Origin: an uncultured Eubacterium sp.
GTDB taxonomy: Bacteria; Bacillota; Clostridia; Lachnospirales; CAG-274
NCBI GenBank assembly: GCA_900545305.1
Contig: UQYD01000032.1
Location: forward strand, 1 to 22,422
Direction: 5' to 3'
DNA length: 22,422 nucleotides
Positions 7,422 through 14,696 of the stretch are shown piece after piece (the stretch's first letter is position 1; each line of letters opens with the position of its first letter). The notes beneath the pieces are model-generated. The model saw nothing but the letters and a program-made list of their open reading frames with translations, had not been told where the DNA came from and searched no databases. The position numbers were made by a program, and so were the translations under genes.

Positions 7422-8606
7422 ATGAACTGTGAGGATTTAGTCAATATTCCGTTACTAAAAAAGGGGCTAACACTTATTTCAGGGGCAAATGGTATACGAA
7501 ATAACATAAGTTGGATATATTTTGCAGATTGTGTTCAATGTCTTGACGAGGAATACAATATAAGTGAACTTATTCACGGTGGGGAAATGGTTATAATAAC
7601 CAATAGAAGTCTGACTGATGATGATAATAAGATTATAGACATAATAAAGGTTATGTATCCAAAGAAAATTGCAGCAGTAGTTATAAATGAAAATCAAATT
7701 TCTAAAAAGATAGCTGATTATTGCGAAGAACTTAATTTGCCACTATTTGAACTTTCAGTAGAATTGCACTTAATAGATTTTTCTCAGATTGTCTGTAAAA
7801 GGCTTATAGAGGAGGAGTCAGAGACTCATTCTCGTGAAAAGTTATTAACTTCTATATTATTTGTGGATAACTTTAATGAATATGAAGTAACAAAGAGGGC
7901 AACTCACTATGGCATTACTATTTCTGGTAAACAGTCTATAGCAATTATAAAAACAGTAGGATTAAATGACCCTGCCAGCATAAAAAGAATACAGAATTTA
8001 GTGGAAAATGAATTTAGATACTATGATATAAACAAATTGCTCATTTATTCTCAGTTTGAAGCTATAGTAGTTATGTTTCCTTTAGATGTATTTGGCAGAG
8101 ATAGTGTTGTTCACTTCTTTGAAAAGATTGCCGACAAAATTCGTAAGGATTTTGAAATTGAGGCATATATTGGAATTGGTCTTGGATATGAATATCTTGC
8201 AGATGTTAGGGAGAGTTATACAGAAGCTAAAAGTGCATTACAGCTTATAAGTATGGAAAAGCAAAAGTATGTGTTAAGTTATAATGATATGGGTATTCAC
8301 TCTCTTATATCTCAGATTAGAAGTCCTAGAACATTGGATAACTACATAAATGATAAATTAGGCAAATTAATAGAGGCAGACAAGGTTCAGGATAGTGAAT
8401 TATGTAATACCCTTAGGGCTTATATTGAAAATAATTGTAATTCCAATGCTACGGCTGAACTTTTGTTTATTCACCGTAATACAATGCGATACCGTCTTGA
8501 TAAGATAGAAAAAATATTGAATGTAGATTTAGATGATTTATCTGTCTGTCTTGAACTTAAATTGGCATTTATAATATTGGATTTTAGAAATAGTCGAAAA
8601 AACTGA
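7422..8606 (+). CDS. PucR/CdaR-type transcriptional regulator
   Basis: 394 aa. The N-terminal about 120 residues match the PucR ligand-sensing domain (starting PLLKKGLTLISG...), the middle is a GGDEF-like CdaR region, and the C terminus (about 335-390) is the PucR helix-turn-helix with NATAELLFIHRNTMRYRLDK. Family members control use of nitrogen or carbon compounds such as purines, allantoin, gamma-aminobutyrate or glycerate, often as activators responding to the substrate. It has its own promoter and lies between the two transcription units that share a TGT-N9-ACA box, so it is the best candidate to control both. ATG 7422 follows AGGAGG. Family assignment is secure; the effector is unknown. 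Confidence 0.92.
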   Translation: MNCEDLVNIPLLKKGLTLISGANGIRNNISWIYFADCVQCLDEEYNISELIHGGEMVIITNRSLTDDDNKIIDIIKVMYPKKIAAVVINENQISKKIADYCEELNLPLFELSVELHLIDFSQIVCKRLIEEESETHSREKLLTSILFVDNFNEYEVTKRATHYGITISGKQSIAIIKTVGLNDPASIKRIQNLVENEFRYYDINKLLIYSQFEAIVVMFPLDVFGRDSVVHFFEKIADKIRKDFEIEAYIGIGLGYEYLADVRESYTEAKSALQLISMEKQKYVLSYNDMGIHSLISQIRSPRTLDNYINDKLGKLIEADKVQDSELCNTLRAYIENNCNSNATAELLFIHRNTMRYRLDKIEKILNVDLDDLSVCLELKLAFIILDFRNSRKN

Positions 8607-8608
8607 TA

Positions 8609-8623
8609 TGTGCATAATGCACA
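8609..8623 (+). promoter_or_regulatory. Palindromic operator upstream of the PII operon
   Basis: TGTGCAT-A-ATGCACA is a perfect 7+7 palindrome beginning 3 nt after the PucR stop codon. It ends 23 nt before the -35 of the next promoter, the same distance as the box at 3436-3450. No T-run follows it, so it is not a terminator. Confidence 0.6.
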
Positions 8624-8646
8624 AGAATGATTATAGCTAAAATACA

Positions 8647-8675
8647 TTGATATTTTAAAGGCATAAATATATAAT
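8647..8675 (+). promoter_or_regulatory. Promoter of the PII-ABC operon
   Basis: TTGATA (8647-8652), a 17-nt spacer, TATAAT (8670-8675). Transcription is expected near 8682, giving a leader of about 80 nt that contains the hairpin at 8703. The bases just before the -35 (ATACATT) are the same as in the ureohydrolase promoter. Confidence 0.8.
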
Positions 8676-8702
8676 AGCACCATAAGGAAAACAAAAAGAC
8701 GA

Positions 8703-8735
8703 GGGCGTCGGCTTATTAAAGTCGACGCCCTTTTT
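8703..8735 (+). terminator. Leader terminator/attenuator before the PII genes
   Basis: GGGCGTCGGC pairs with GTCGACGCCC (10 bp, extendable by two A-U pairs) and is followed by TTTTT. It lies about 20 nt after the expected transcription start and 10 nt before the AAAGGAG ribosome binding site. A weaker alternative pairing, GACG (8698-8701) with CGTC (8706-8709), would disrupt it. The arrangement parallels 3519-3567. Confidence 0.8.
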
Positions 8736-8760
8736 GTATAATTGAAAGGAGAAAACTATT

Positions 8761-9087
8761 ATGAAAATGATTAAAGCTATTGTAAGACCTGAAAAGTGTG
8801 ATGAGGTTTTAAATGAATTATGTGAGGCTGGTTTTAGAGCAACTACAAGATATGGTATTTTAGGCAGAGGTAAGCAGAGAGGTTTAAAAGTATCTGATGT
8901 TTACTATGATGAAATTCCAAAGGAACTTATTATGTTAGTAGTTGAAGACGAAAATGTAAACAAGGTAACAGACATTATTATTAAGTATTCAAGAACAAGT
9001 GATGGCGGTTCATTTGGTGATGGTAAGATTTTCATTTTACCGGTAGAAAAAGCGATTACTGTAAGCTCAGGAAAGGCAGAGCTATAA
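8761..9087 (+). CDS. PII signal protein, NifI1-like
   Basis: 108-aa PII-family protein. It starts MKMIKAIVRPEK and carries GRGKQRGLKVSDVYYDE in the T-loop region, which resembles NifI1 (GlnB-like 1) of methanogens and clostridia more than GlnB/GlnK, whose T-loop has the uridylylated tyrosine. The nucleotide-binding B-loop is extended: R78-T-S-D-G-G-S-F-G86-D-G-K89, three residues longer than the usual RTGxxGDGK. PII trimers bind ATP/ADP and 2-oxoglutarate and control enzymes or transporters by contact. NifI proteins normally sit between nifH and nifD to inhibit nitrogenase; no nif gene or amtB is present here. It is followed 13 nt later by a NifI2-like partner. Confidence 0.9.
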   Translation: MKMIKAIVRPEKCDEVLNELCEAGFRATTRYGILGRGKQRGLKVSDVYYDEIPKELIMLVVEDENVNKVTDIIIKYSRTSDGGSFGDGKIFILPVEKAITVSSGKAEL

Positions 9088-9100
9088 GGAGGAATTGGAT

Positions 9101-9460
9101 ATGAAAAATGTTATTGTATTTTTAAGACCCAATTGTTATTTCAAGACAAAGGAAGCACTTAATGAAAAAAGATTTTTTGCTATGAATACAAAAGAGGTTC
9201 TTGGCAGAGGTAAAGAACACGTTAGTTTTACTACAGGCGAAGGCAACAGTGAAGCTGATGACAAAATTTATTCAAGAACTTTTGTAGCTAAAAAGATGAT
9301 TAATATAGTAGTAACAGATGATAGACTTGACGAATTAATTGACGTTATTCTTTCTGTCAACAGCCATGGTGCAGAGGGCGACGGTAAAATCTTTGTTACA
9401 CCTGTAGATAGCTGTATAAGAATACATACAGGAGAAACAGATGAGGATGCCCTTATATAA
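9101..9460 (+). CDS. PII signal protein, NifI2-like
   Basis: 119 aa from ATG 9101, which follows AAGGAGG by 8 nt; an in-frame TTG at 9095 is too close to that site. It has the PII fold, with EVLGRGKEH at the base of a longer T-loop (about 39-60), GDGKIFVTPVD in the B-loop, and a C-terminal RIHTGETDEDAL tail similar to NifI2. The residues equivalent to RTG of the B-loop are S88-H-G90, so the usual threonine is missing. NifI2 proteins form hetero-oligomers with NifI1. Here the pair directly precedes an ABC permease and ATPase in one operon, which suggests control of that transporter or of the ureohydrolase, though no contact can be shown from sequence. Confidence 0.88.
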   Translation: MKNVIVFLRPNCYFKTKEALNEKRFFAMNTKEVLGRGKEHVSFTTGEGNSEADDKIYSRTFVAKKMINIVVTDDRLDELIDVILSVNSHGAEGDGKIFVTPVDSCIRIHTGETDEDALI

Positions 9461-9474
9461 TTGGAGGTTTTAGT

Positions 9475-10266
9475 ATGAAAAAGAGTAAAGGCGATTTCCG
9501 TCTTAGAAAAGATATATCAAAGCGATGTTATACCATATCAATGATAATGACATTTGTAGTGATATTTGCTCTGTGGGGAGGACTAAGTGGAAGTGGTATG
9601 GTAAAGGAACTTTTCTTACCATCTCCATTAAAGGTACTCAATGACATAGTAAGTTGTGCTAAAGATGGTTCATTGTGGGCTAATATGGGCTGGAGTATTT
9701 TCAGAATTACAATGGGCTTTGTTATTGCTGTAGTTATTGGTGTACCTCTCGGTATACTTGCAGGTAGCTTTAAAAGAGTAGATGCAGTAGTAACTCCTAT
9801 TTGTGAATTTATTCGTTATATGCCAGTGCCAGCATTTGTACCACTTGTAATGGTATGGTGTGGTATTGGTGAAGGAGCTAAAATAAGTATTGTATTCCTT
9901 GGTTGTTTCTTCCAGATGGTACTTATGGTAGCCGATAATGCAAGAGCTGTATCTGATGATTTGCTTTCAGCAAGTTATACATTAGGTACAACACGATTTA
10001 CAACTATTACAAAGGTATTAATACCAGCTATGGCACCTAATATGATGCTTACATTGAGAATGATGATTGGTTGGGGCTGGACATACCTTACTGTAGCCGA
10101 ACTTGTAGCATCTAATTCAGGTTTAGGTTACTCTATTTTAAAGGCACAGAGATTCTTACATACTGAAAGTATTTTTTCCGGTATTCTTGTAATAGGTGTA
10201 CTTGGTCTTATTACAGACAGAATTTTTGCCTTTGCGATTAAAAGGATGTTCCCATGGGCTGAATAA
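9475..10266 (+). CDS. NitT/TauT-type ABC permease
   Basis: 263-aa inner-membrane permease of the SsuC/TauC/NrtB type, with about six transmembrane segments beginning near residue 22. The cytoplasmic EAA-like loop that contacts the ATPase is visible as SASYTLGTTRFTTITKVLIPAMAPN. The extracellular LFLPSPLKVL segment after the first membrane helix is characteristic. It is the only permease in the locus, so the transporter core is probably a homodimer served by both lipoproteins. ATG 9475 follows TTGGAGG, 15 nt after the PII gene, and the ATPase gene begins 15 nt downstream. Confidence 0.93.
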   Translation: MKKSKGDFRLRKDISKRCYTISMIMTFVVIFALWGGLSGSGMVKELFLPSPLKVLNDIVSCAKDGSLWANMGWSIFRITMGFVIAVVIGVPLGILAGSFKRVDAVVTPICEFIRYMPVPAFVPLVMVWCGIGEGAKISIVFLGCFFQMVLMVADNARAVSDDLLSASYTLGTTRFTTITKVLIPAMAPNMMLTLRMMIGWGWTYLTVAELVASNSGLGYSILKAQRFLHTESIFSGILVIGVLGLITDRIFAFAIKRMFPWAE

Positions 10267-10280
10267 AGGAGATGTAAAGT

Positions 10281-11105
10281 ATGAAAAAACAAAATATTAT
10301 TTCAAATTCTGGTTCACCCTTAGAGGCTCATGTTGCCAGTAGTAAAATTATAGTAAGCCATATTGATAAGGTTTACACAAATGGCAAAAAGTCAACAAAG
10401 GCCATTGATGATGTATCAATAGACATTCAGGATAATGACTTTGTATGTATAGTAGGTCCTTCTGGTTGTGGTAAATCAACTTTACTTAGAATGCTTGCCG
10501 GTTTGGATTTTCCTACTAAGGGAGATATTGTGGTAAACGATACACCGGTAACAGGTCCTGGACCTGACAGAGGTATGGTATTCCAGAGCTATACTCTTTT
10601 CCCTTGGATGAATGTTGAAGACAACATTAAATTTGGTCTTAGAATAAAGAAATTGCCAAAGGACGAACAGCAGAGAATAGCAGACAGATACCTTGATATT
10701 ATTGGATTGAGAAAATTTGCAAAATCATATCCAAAGGAATTATCCGGTGGTATGAAGCAGAGAGTTGCCATAGCAAGAGCTCTTGCTAATCAGCCTGAAG
10801 TATTGTTAATGGACGAACCTTTTGGTGCTCTTGACCCTCATACTAAATCTATGATGCAGTTGCTTATGAGAGAAATATGGGAGCAGGACCACCCAACAGT
10901 TGTGTTCATTACCCACGATATTGATGAGGCTGTTTTCTTAGCAAACAAGATTTATGTTATGTCAGCTAGACCAGGTAAGGTCGTTAAAGAAGTCAATGTA
11001 TACTTAACACACAAGAGAGGCTTGGAGTTAAAGGATACACCAGAGTTTATTAAGTTGAGAAAAGACATTAATGAACTTTTATATGCTCATTCTAATGATG
11101 AGTAA
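10281..11105 (+). CDS. NitT/TauT-type ABC ATPase
   Basis: 274-aa ATPase of the SsuB/TauB/NrtD type that powers the adjacent permease. All motifs are intact: Walker A GPSGCGKST (59-67), Q-loop Q102, signature LSGGMKQR (154-161), Walker B VLLMDEP, and switch H212 (ITHD). The first 20 residues are a non-conserved extension before the usual start of the fold. No extra regulatory domain follows, so any PII control would need direct contact. Its stop is 154 nt before the alcohol dehydrogenase start, with no clear terminator between them. Confidence 0.95.
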   Translation: MKKQNIISNSGSPLEAHVASSKIIVSHIDKVYTNGKKSTKAIDDVSIDIQDNDFVCIVGPSGCGKSTLLRMLAGLDFPTKGDIVVNDTPVTGPGPDRGMVFQSYTLFPWMNVEDNIKFGLRIKKLPKDEQQRIADRYLDIIGLRKFAKSYPKELSGGMKQRVAIARALANQPEVLLMDEPFGALDPHTKSMMQLLMREIWEQDHPTVVFITHDIDEAVFLANKIYVMSARPGKVVKEVNVYLTHKRGLELKDTPEFIKLRKDINELLYAHSNDE

Positions 11106-11128
11106 TGTGAGTGAATATATGAAAAAAC

Positions 11129-11167
11129 GAGTATTGTATTGAGTATTGTATATGGATAATATATAGA
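11129..11167 (+). promoter_or_regulatory. Tandem repeat and weak promoter before the dehydrogenase genes
   Basis: GAGTATTGTAT occurs twice in tandem with a 12-nt period (11129-11151). Overlapping it, TTGAGT (11139-11144), a 17-nt spacer and TATAGA (11162-11167) could form a weak promoter. Further down, TTATATTT-N10-AAATATAA (11186-11211) is an inverted repeat without a T-run. The dehydrogenases may instead be read through from the PII operon. Confidence 0.35.
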
Positions 11168-11259
11168 CCTAAAAGGAATGTAATCTTATATTTTCCGTTG
11201 CCGAAATATAAATGATGGTATATGGCAATATTAATTATATTAGAAAGGAAGTCTATTCT

Positions 11260-12423
11260 ATGAGTATAGAGAGAATGGTATATACAGGTACGTCATATTT
11301 TGGAGAATATGCACGTAAAGAAATTATTACAGAAATAAAAAAGAGAAAATTTAATAAGGCTTTAGTTGTTACAGATGCAATGCTGGTTAAATGTGGTGTT
11401 GCAGAAAAAATTGAAAATGTACTTAAAGATGGTGGTATTTCTTATGAAATAGATGATGAAGTTAAACCTAATCCTACTATCGCTAATGTACATACAGGAC
11501 TTGATAAGCTGAAAGCATCAGGGGCTGACTTTATAATTGCTGTAGGTGGTGGTTCTGTTATAGATACAGCAAAGGCTATTGCTGTTATAGCTAATAATCC
11601 GGATAACTATGATGTAGTATCATTAGAGGGTGTGGACAAGAGTAAAAATCCTCCAATGCCTATTATAGCTGTACCTACAACAGCAGGAACAGGTTCAGAA
11701 ACTACAATGGATTATGTTATAACTAATACAGAGCAAAAACGTAAAATGGCTTGTATGGATTCAATGGTTGTGCCGGTTGTGGCTATATTGGATACAGACA
11801 TTATGGCAAGTTTACCTTTAAAAATGACTGCTGCTACAGCTATGGACGCACTTACACACGCTGTAGAGTCATATTTGTCAAAAGGTGCTTTTGATTTTTC
11901 AGAAATGTTGTCATTAAAGGCAGTAAGCCTTATTTCAGCTAACTTTTTGAAGGTAATAAAGAACTTAAATGACTTAGAAGCAAGAAAGGCACTTGCTATG
12001 GCACAGTATATGGCAGGTATGAGTTTCACAAATGTTGGACTTGGTATAGTTCATTCAATGGCTCACCCATTAAGTGCATTTTATGATGTACCTCATGGCG
12101 TAGCTAATGCCTTGATTTTACCTTATGTATTAAAGTTCAATTCTGTTGCTTGTGAAGACAAGATGGTAACACTTGCAAAGGCTTTTGACCATGAATTTGA
12201 TGAAAGATATGGTAGCGAAGCAGCTACAGAAAGATGTATAGAACTTATTAACACATTTAACAGTGTAGCAGGATTACCTCACAAATTGAAAGATATTAAT
12301 GTTAATGAAGAGGATATAGATGCCTTAGCTAGAGAGGCATTAAATGATGCAGCTACACCGGATAATAAACGAGAAGTCGACATTGAGGACTTTAAAAAGC
12401 TATACAAAACTATGTATGAATAG
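11260..12423 (+). CDS. Iron-containing alcohol dehydrogenase, FucO-like
   Basis: 387 aa from ATG 11260, chosen because AAAGGAAG lies 8 nt upstream; an earlier in-frame ATG at 11212 has no site. This is a group III dehydrogenase with NAD motif GGGSVIDTAK and iron ligands D196, H200, H265 and H279 all present. Segments such as AMAQYMAGMSFTNVGLG and HPLSAFYDVPHGVANA are close to E. coli FucO (lactaldehyde reductase/1,2-propanediol oxidoreductase), so a short diol or hydroxyaldehyde such as glycolaldehyde or lactaldehyde is a reasonable guess. It precedes an aldehyde dehydrogenase by 13 nt. It could remove or produce the aldehyde formed from the imported compound; direction and substrate are not determined. 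Confidence 0.9.
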   Translation: MSIERMVYTGTSYFGEYARKEIITEIKKRKFNKALVVTDAMLVKCGVAEKIENVLKDGGISYEIDDEVKPNPTIANVHTGLDKLKASGADFIIAVGGGSVIDTAKAIAVIANNPDNYDVVSLEGVDKSKNPPMPIIAVPTTAGTGSETTMDYVITNTEQKRKMACMDSMVVPVVAILDTDIMASLPLKMTAATAMDALTHAVESYLSKGAFDFSEMLSLKAVSLISANFLKVIKNLNDLEARKALAMAQYMAGMSFTNVGLGIVHSMAHPLSAFYDVPHGVANALILPYVLKFNSVACEDKMVTLAKAFDHEFDERYGSEAATERCIELINTFNSVAGLPHKLKDINVNEEDIDALAREALNDAATPDNKREVDIEDFKKLYKTMYE

Positions 12424-12436
12424 GATTGGTGGTTAT

Positions 12437-13918
12437 ATGGAGTATAAGAAAACATATATTAATGGTTGCTGGGTAGACGGCAATTCAGATAAAGAATTAA
12501 AGGCTGTTAATCCGTCTAATGGAGAGGTTATAGCAGTTGTTAAGGAAAATAATTTAGATGATGTAAAAAGTGCTGTGGCTTCTGCAAAAAATGCTTTTTA
12601 TGTTACAAGAGCGTGGCGAGATATGAGTGCTCAGGAAAGAGCTGACATCTTGTTAAAAATAGCTGATGAAGTAGAAAAGCAAGCAGAAGAAATAGCTAAA
12701 ATAGAGTCTATGGACAATGGCAAGCCTTTAAGAGAGGCTGAGGCAGATGTAGATGATGCTGTACATTGTTTCAGATATTATGCCGGACTTATAAGAACTC
12801 CTACAGGTGGAGTGTATGAAGTTAATTCTAATTTTGGCAGAATGCACTCATATAGTGTTACAGAACCGGTAGGTGTATGTGCATTAATAACACCTTGGAA
12901 TTTCCCTTTCCTTATGGGAGTTTGGAAGTTAGCACCAGCATTGGCAGCTGGTAATTGCATTATTTTTAAGCCTAGTTCTGAAACTGTATTATCAACTATC
13001 AAAATGTTTAAAATTTTTGATAAAGTTGGTTTGCCGGCAGGTACAGTAAACTTGATTATTGGACCAGGTGGTTCTTTAGGCAATTATCTTGCAGAAAGCA
13101 AAGATGTAGATATGCTTACATTTACAGGCAGTACAGCTGTTGGTCAGAGTATTATGAGAGCAGCTGCATCTAATGTTAAGCGAATAGGTCTTGAACTTGG
13201 TGGAAAATCTCCAAATGTAATTTTTGCTGATGTTGACATCGAAAAGGCTGTTGAATGGGCTATGCTTGGAATATTCTTCAATCAAGGTGAAGTATGCTGT
13301 GCCGGTTCAAGAATTATTATAGAAAAATCTATTAAGGATAAGTTTGTTAAGCGATTTGCTGAAAGAGCAGAAAAAATGACTATTGGCAATTCTCTTGAAA
13401 ATTACGATATGGGACCTTTGGTATCTGAAAAGCATATGAATGACGTTCTTAAGTACGTAGAGCTTGGTAAGAGCGAAGGAGCAACTCTTGTATGTGGTGG
13501 ATATAGATACACAGAAGGCGAATGTGGAAAGGGCTTCTTTGTAAAACCAACTATATTCGATAATTGCACAAGTGATATGAGAATAGTCAGAGAAGAAATT
13601 TTTGGACCTGTAGTTACTATACAGACTTTCGAAACAGAACAGGAAGCCATTGATTTAGCTAATGATACTGATTATGGTCTTGCCGGTGCAGTATTTACTA
13701 ATGCCGGAGCAAAGGCTTTAAGAGTAATTAAGGAAATCAGAGCCGGTATTACTTGGATTAACTGCTATAACCCTGCATTCTGTGAAGCACCTTGGGGTGG
13801 TTACAAGATGAGTGGTATAGGCAGAGAACTTGGTACTCACGGTCTTGAAGAATATTGCGAAACAAAACAAATAAATATCAATTTGGATAATGAACAGCTA
13901 GGTTGGTATAATAATTAA
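12437..13918 (+). CDS. NAD(P)-dependent aldehyde dehydrogenase
   Basis: 493 aa from ATG 12437 (site GGATTGGTGG upstream); longer in-frame starts would overlap the preceding gene. Catalytic residues are E253 (LELGGKS) and C287 (FNQGEVCC), 34 residues apart as in the family. The substrate-tunnel signature PWNFP and the C-terminal PWGGYKMSGIGRELG resemble betaine aldehyde/gamma-aminobutyraldehyde dehydrogenases. The residue before the catalytic region is Glu where most have Gln (GQVC to GEVC). It oxidises an aldehyde to the acid in the cytosol and is probably translated together with the alcohol dehydrogenase. The locus lacks choline transport genes, so a glycine-betaine role is not favoured. 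A terminator closes the operon 11 nt after the stop. Confidence 0.93.
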   Translation: MEYKKTYINGCWVDGNSDKELKAVNPSNGEVIAVVKENNLDDVKSAVASAKNAFYVTRAWRDMSAQERADILLKIADEVEKQAEEIAKIESMDNGKPLREAEADVDDAVHCFRYYAGLIRTPTGGVYEVNSNFGRMHSYSVTEPVGVCALITPWNFPFLMGVWKLAPALAAGNCIIFKPSSETVLSTIKMFKIFDKVGLPAGTVNLIIGPGGSLGNYLAESKDVDMLTFTGSTAVGQSIMRAAASNVKRIGLELGGKSPNVIFADVDIEKAVEWAMLGIFFNQGEVCCAGSRIIIEKSIKDKFVKRFAERAEKMTIGNSLENYDMGPLVSEKHMNDVLKYVELGKSEGATLVCGGYRYTEGECGKGFFVKPTIFDNCTSDMRIVREEIFGPVVTIQTFETEQEAIDLANDTDYGLAGAVFTNAGAKALRVIKEIRAGITWINCYNPAFCEAPWGGYKMSGIGRELGTHGLEEYCETKQININLDNEQLGWYNN

Positions 13919-13928
13919 ATGATTGTGA

Positions 13929-13968
13929 AATGCTTTCTATGATGGTTAAAATCTTAGAAGGCATTTTT
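13929..13968 (+). terminator. Terminator of the dehydrogenase operon
   Basis: AATGCTTTCTA pairs with TAGAAGGCATT (11 bp, one G-U), followed by a T-run at 13964-13968 and more T-rich sequence after it. Confidence 0.85.
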
Positions 13969-14028
13969 GCTTTTTCACTTTTTTTATGGTTTAACATAGT
14001 ATATATATATAATTCTGTGGAGGTCAAT

Positions 14029-14568
14029 ATGATTTTTGGTAGTACAGTAGGCTATGACAGTATATATAGTTATCCATATGAAAGTAGAAAAATTACAGTT
14101 CAGGAAATGATGAAAAATATTCCTCTTTATGATTCTGAAAAGGGAAAGAGTAGTAATGAAAAAACAAAAAATAGAAAAGTGTGTGACATTACAGAAAGCG
14201 AGTCCAAAATTGTAAAGGCTCTTTATAGCAAAATAAATAGTAAAATTGACAGTTATATTCAGAAAATTATGAATAAGTATGAATATGAAGGGAGTCCGGT
14301 GTATTCTGATGACGGCATTACCAGAGAAACTTTAGCCCAGATTATTAATCAGGTTATGGATGAAATGAAAAAGGATTTTGATGATGTAGAAGAAATAATT
14401 CTTGAGTTTGAAGGATATGAGGATTTTTCCAGAAATAATATTCTAAATATGTTAGTTGAGGCACTTGTTTTAAACGAAATTTTCCTTACACGAAGACCAA
14501 AATATAGAAGAATAAGAGATAACTATGTTTTTGTAAATGGCATTTATAGTGGCATAAGAAGAAGATAA
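14029..14568 (+). CDS. Conserved-looking protein of unknown function
   Basis: 179 aa from ATG 14029, set by GTGGAGG 5 nt upstream; a longer reading from 13930 begins inside the preceding terminator and is rejected. A TATAAT at 14008-14013 lies too close to the start to serve as its -10. No domain was recognised. The protein starts with a short hydrophobic, tyrosine-rich stretch (FGSTVGYDSIYSYPYES), followed by a lysine-rich linker and a mostly helical region with EEIILEFEGYEDF, and ends in an arginine-rich tail (RRPKYRRIRD and GIRRR). It has no signal peptide or membrane segment. It is monocistronic, with terminators on both sides. Confidence 0.7.
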   Translation: MIFGSTVGYDSIYSYPYESRKITVQEMMKNIPLYDSEKGKSSNEKTKNRKVCDITESESKIVKALYSKINSKIDSYIQKIMNKYEYEGSPVYSDDGITRETLAQIINQVMDEMKKDFDDVEEIILEFEGYEDFSRNNILNMLVEALVLNEIFLTRRPKYRRIRDNYVFVNGIYSGIRRR

Positions 14569-14576
14569 AAATTAAG

Positions 14577-14623
14577 TGACTAGCATTAAGTACAAAAGCT
14601 TTTTGCTAGTCATTATTATTTTT
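14577..14623 (+). terminator. Terminator after the unknown protein
   Basis: TGACTAGCA pairs with TGCTAGTCA (9 bp), followed by TTATTATTTTT. The 18-nt loop holds a smaller complementary pair (AAAAGC/GCTTTT). Confidence 0.75.
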
Positions 14624-14696
14624 GTGAAATAATTTTTGTAAAGTTATGTTAAACTTATAATACAAAAAATTTACGAAGGTGTAAAAAGGTATAAAA

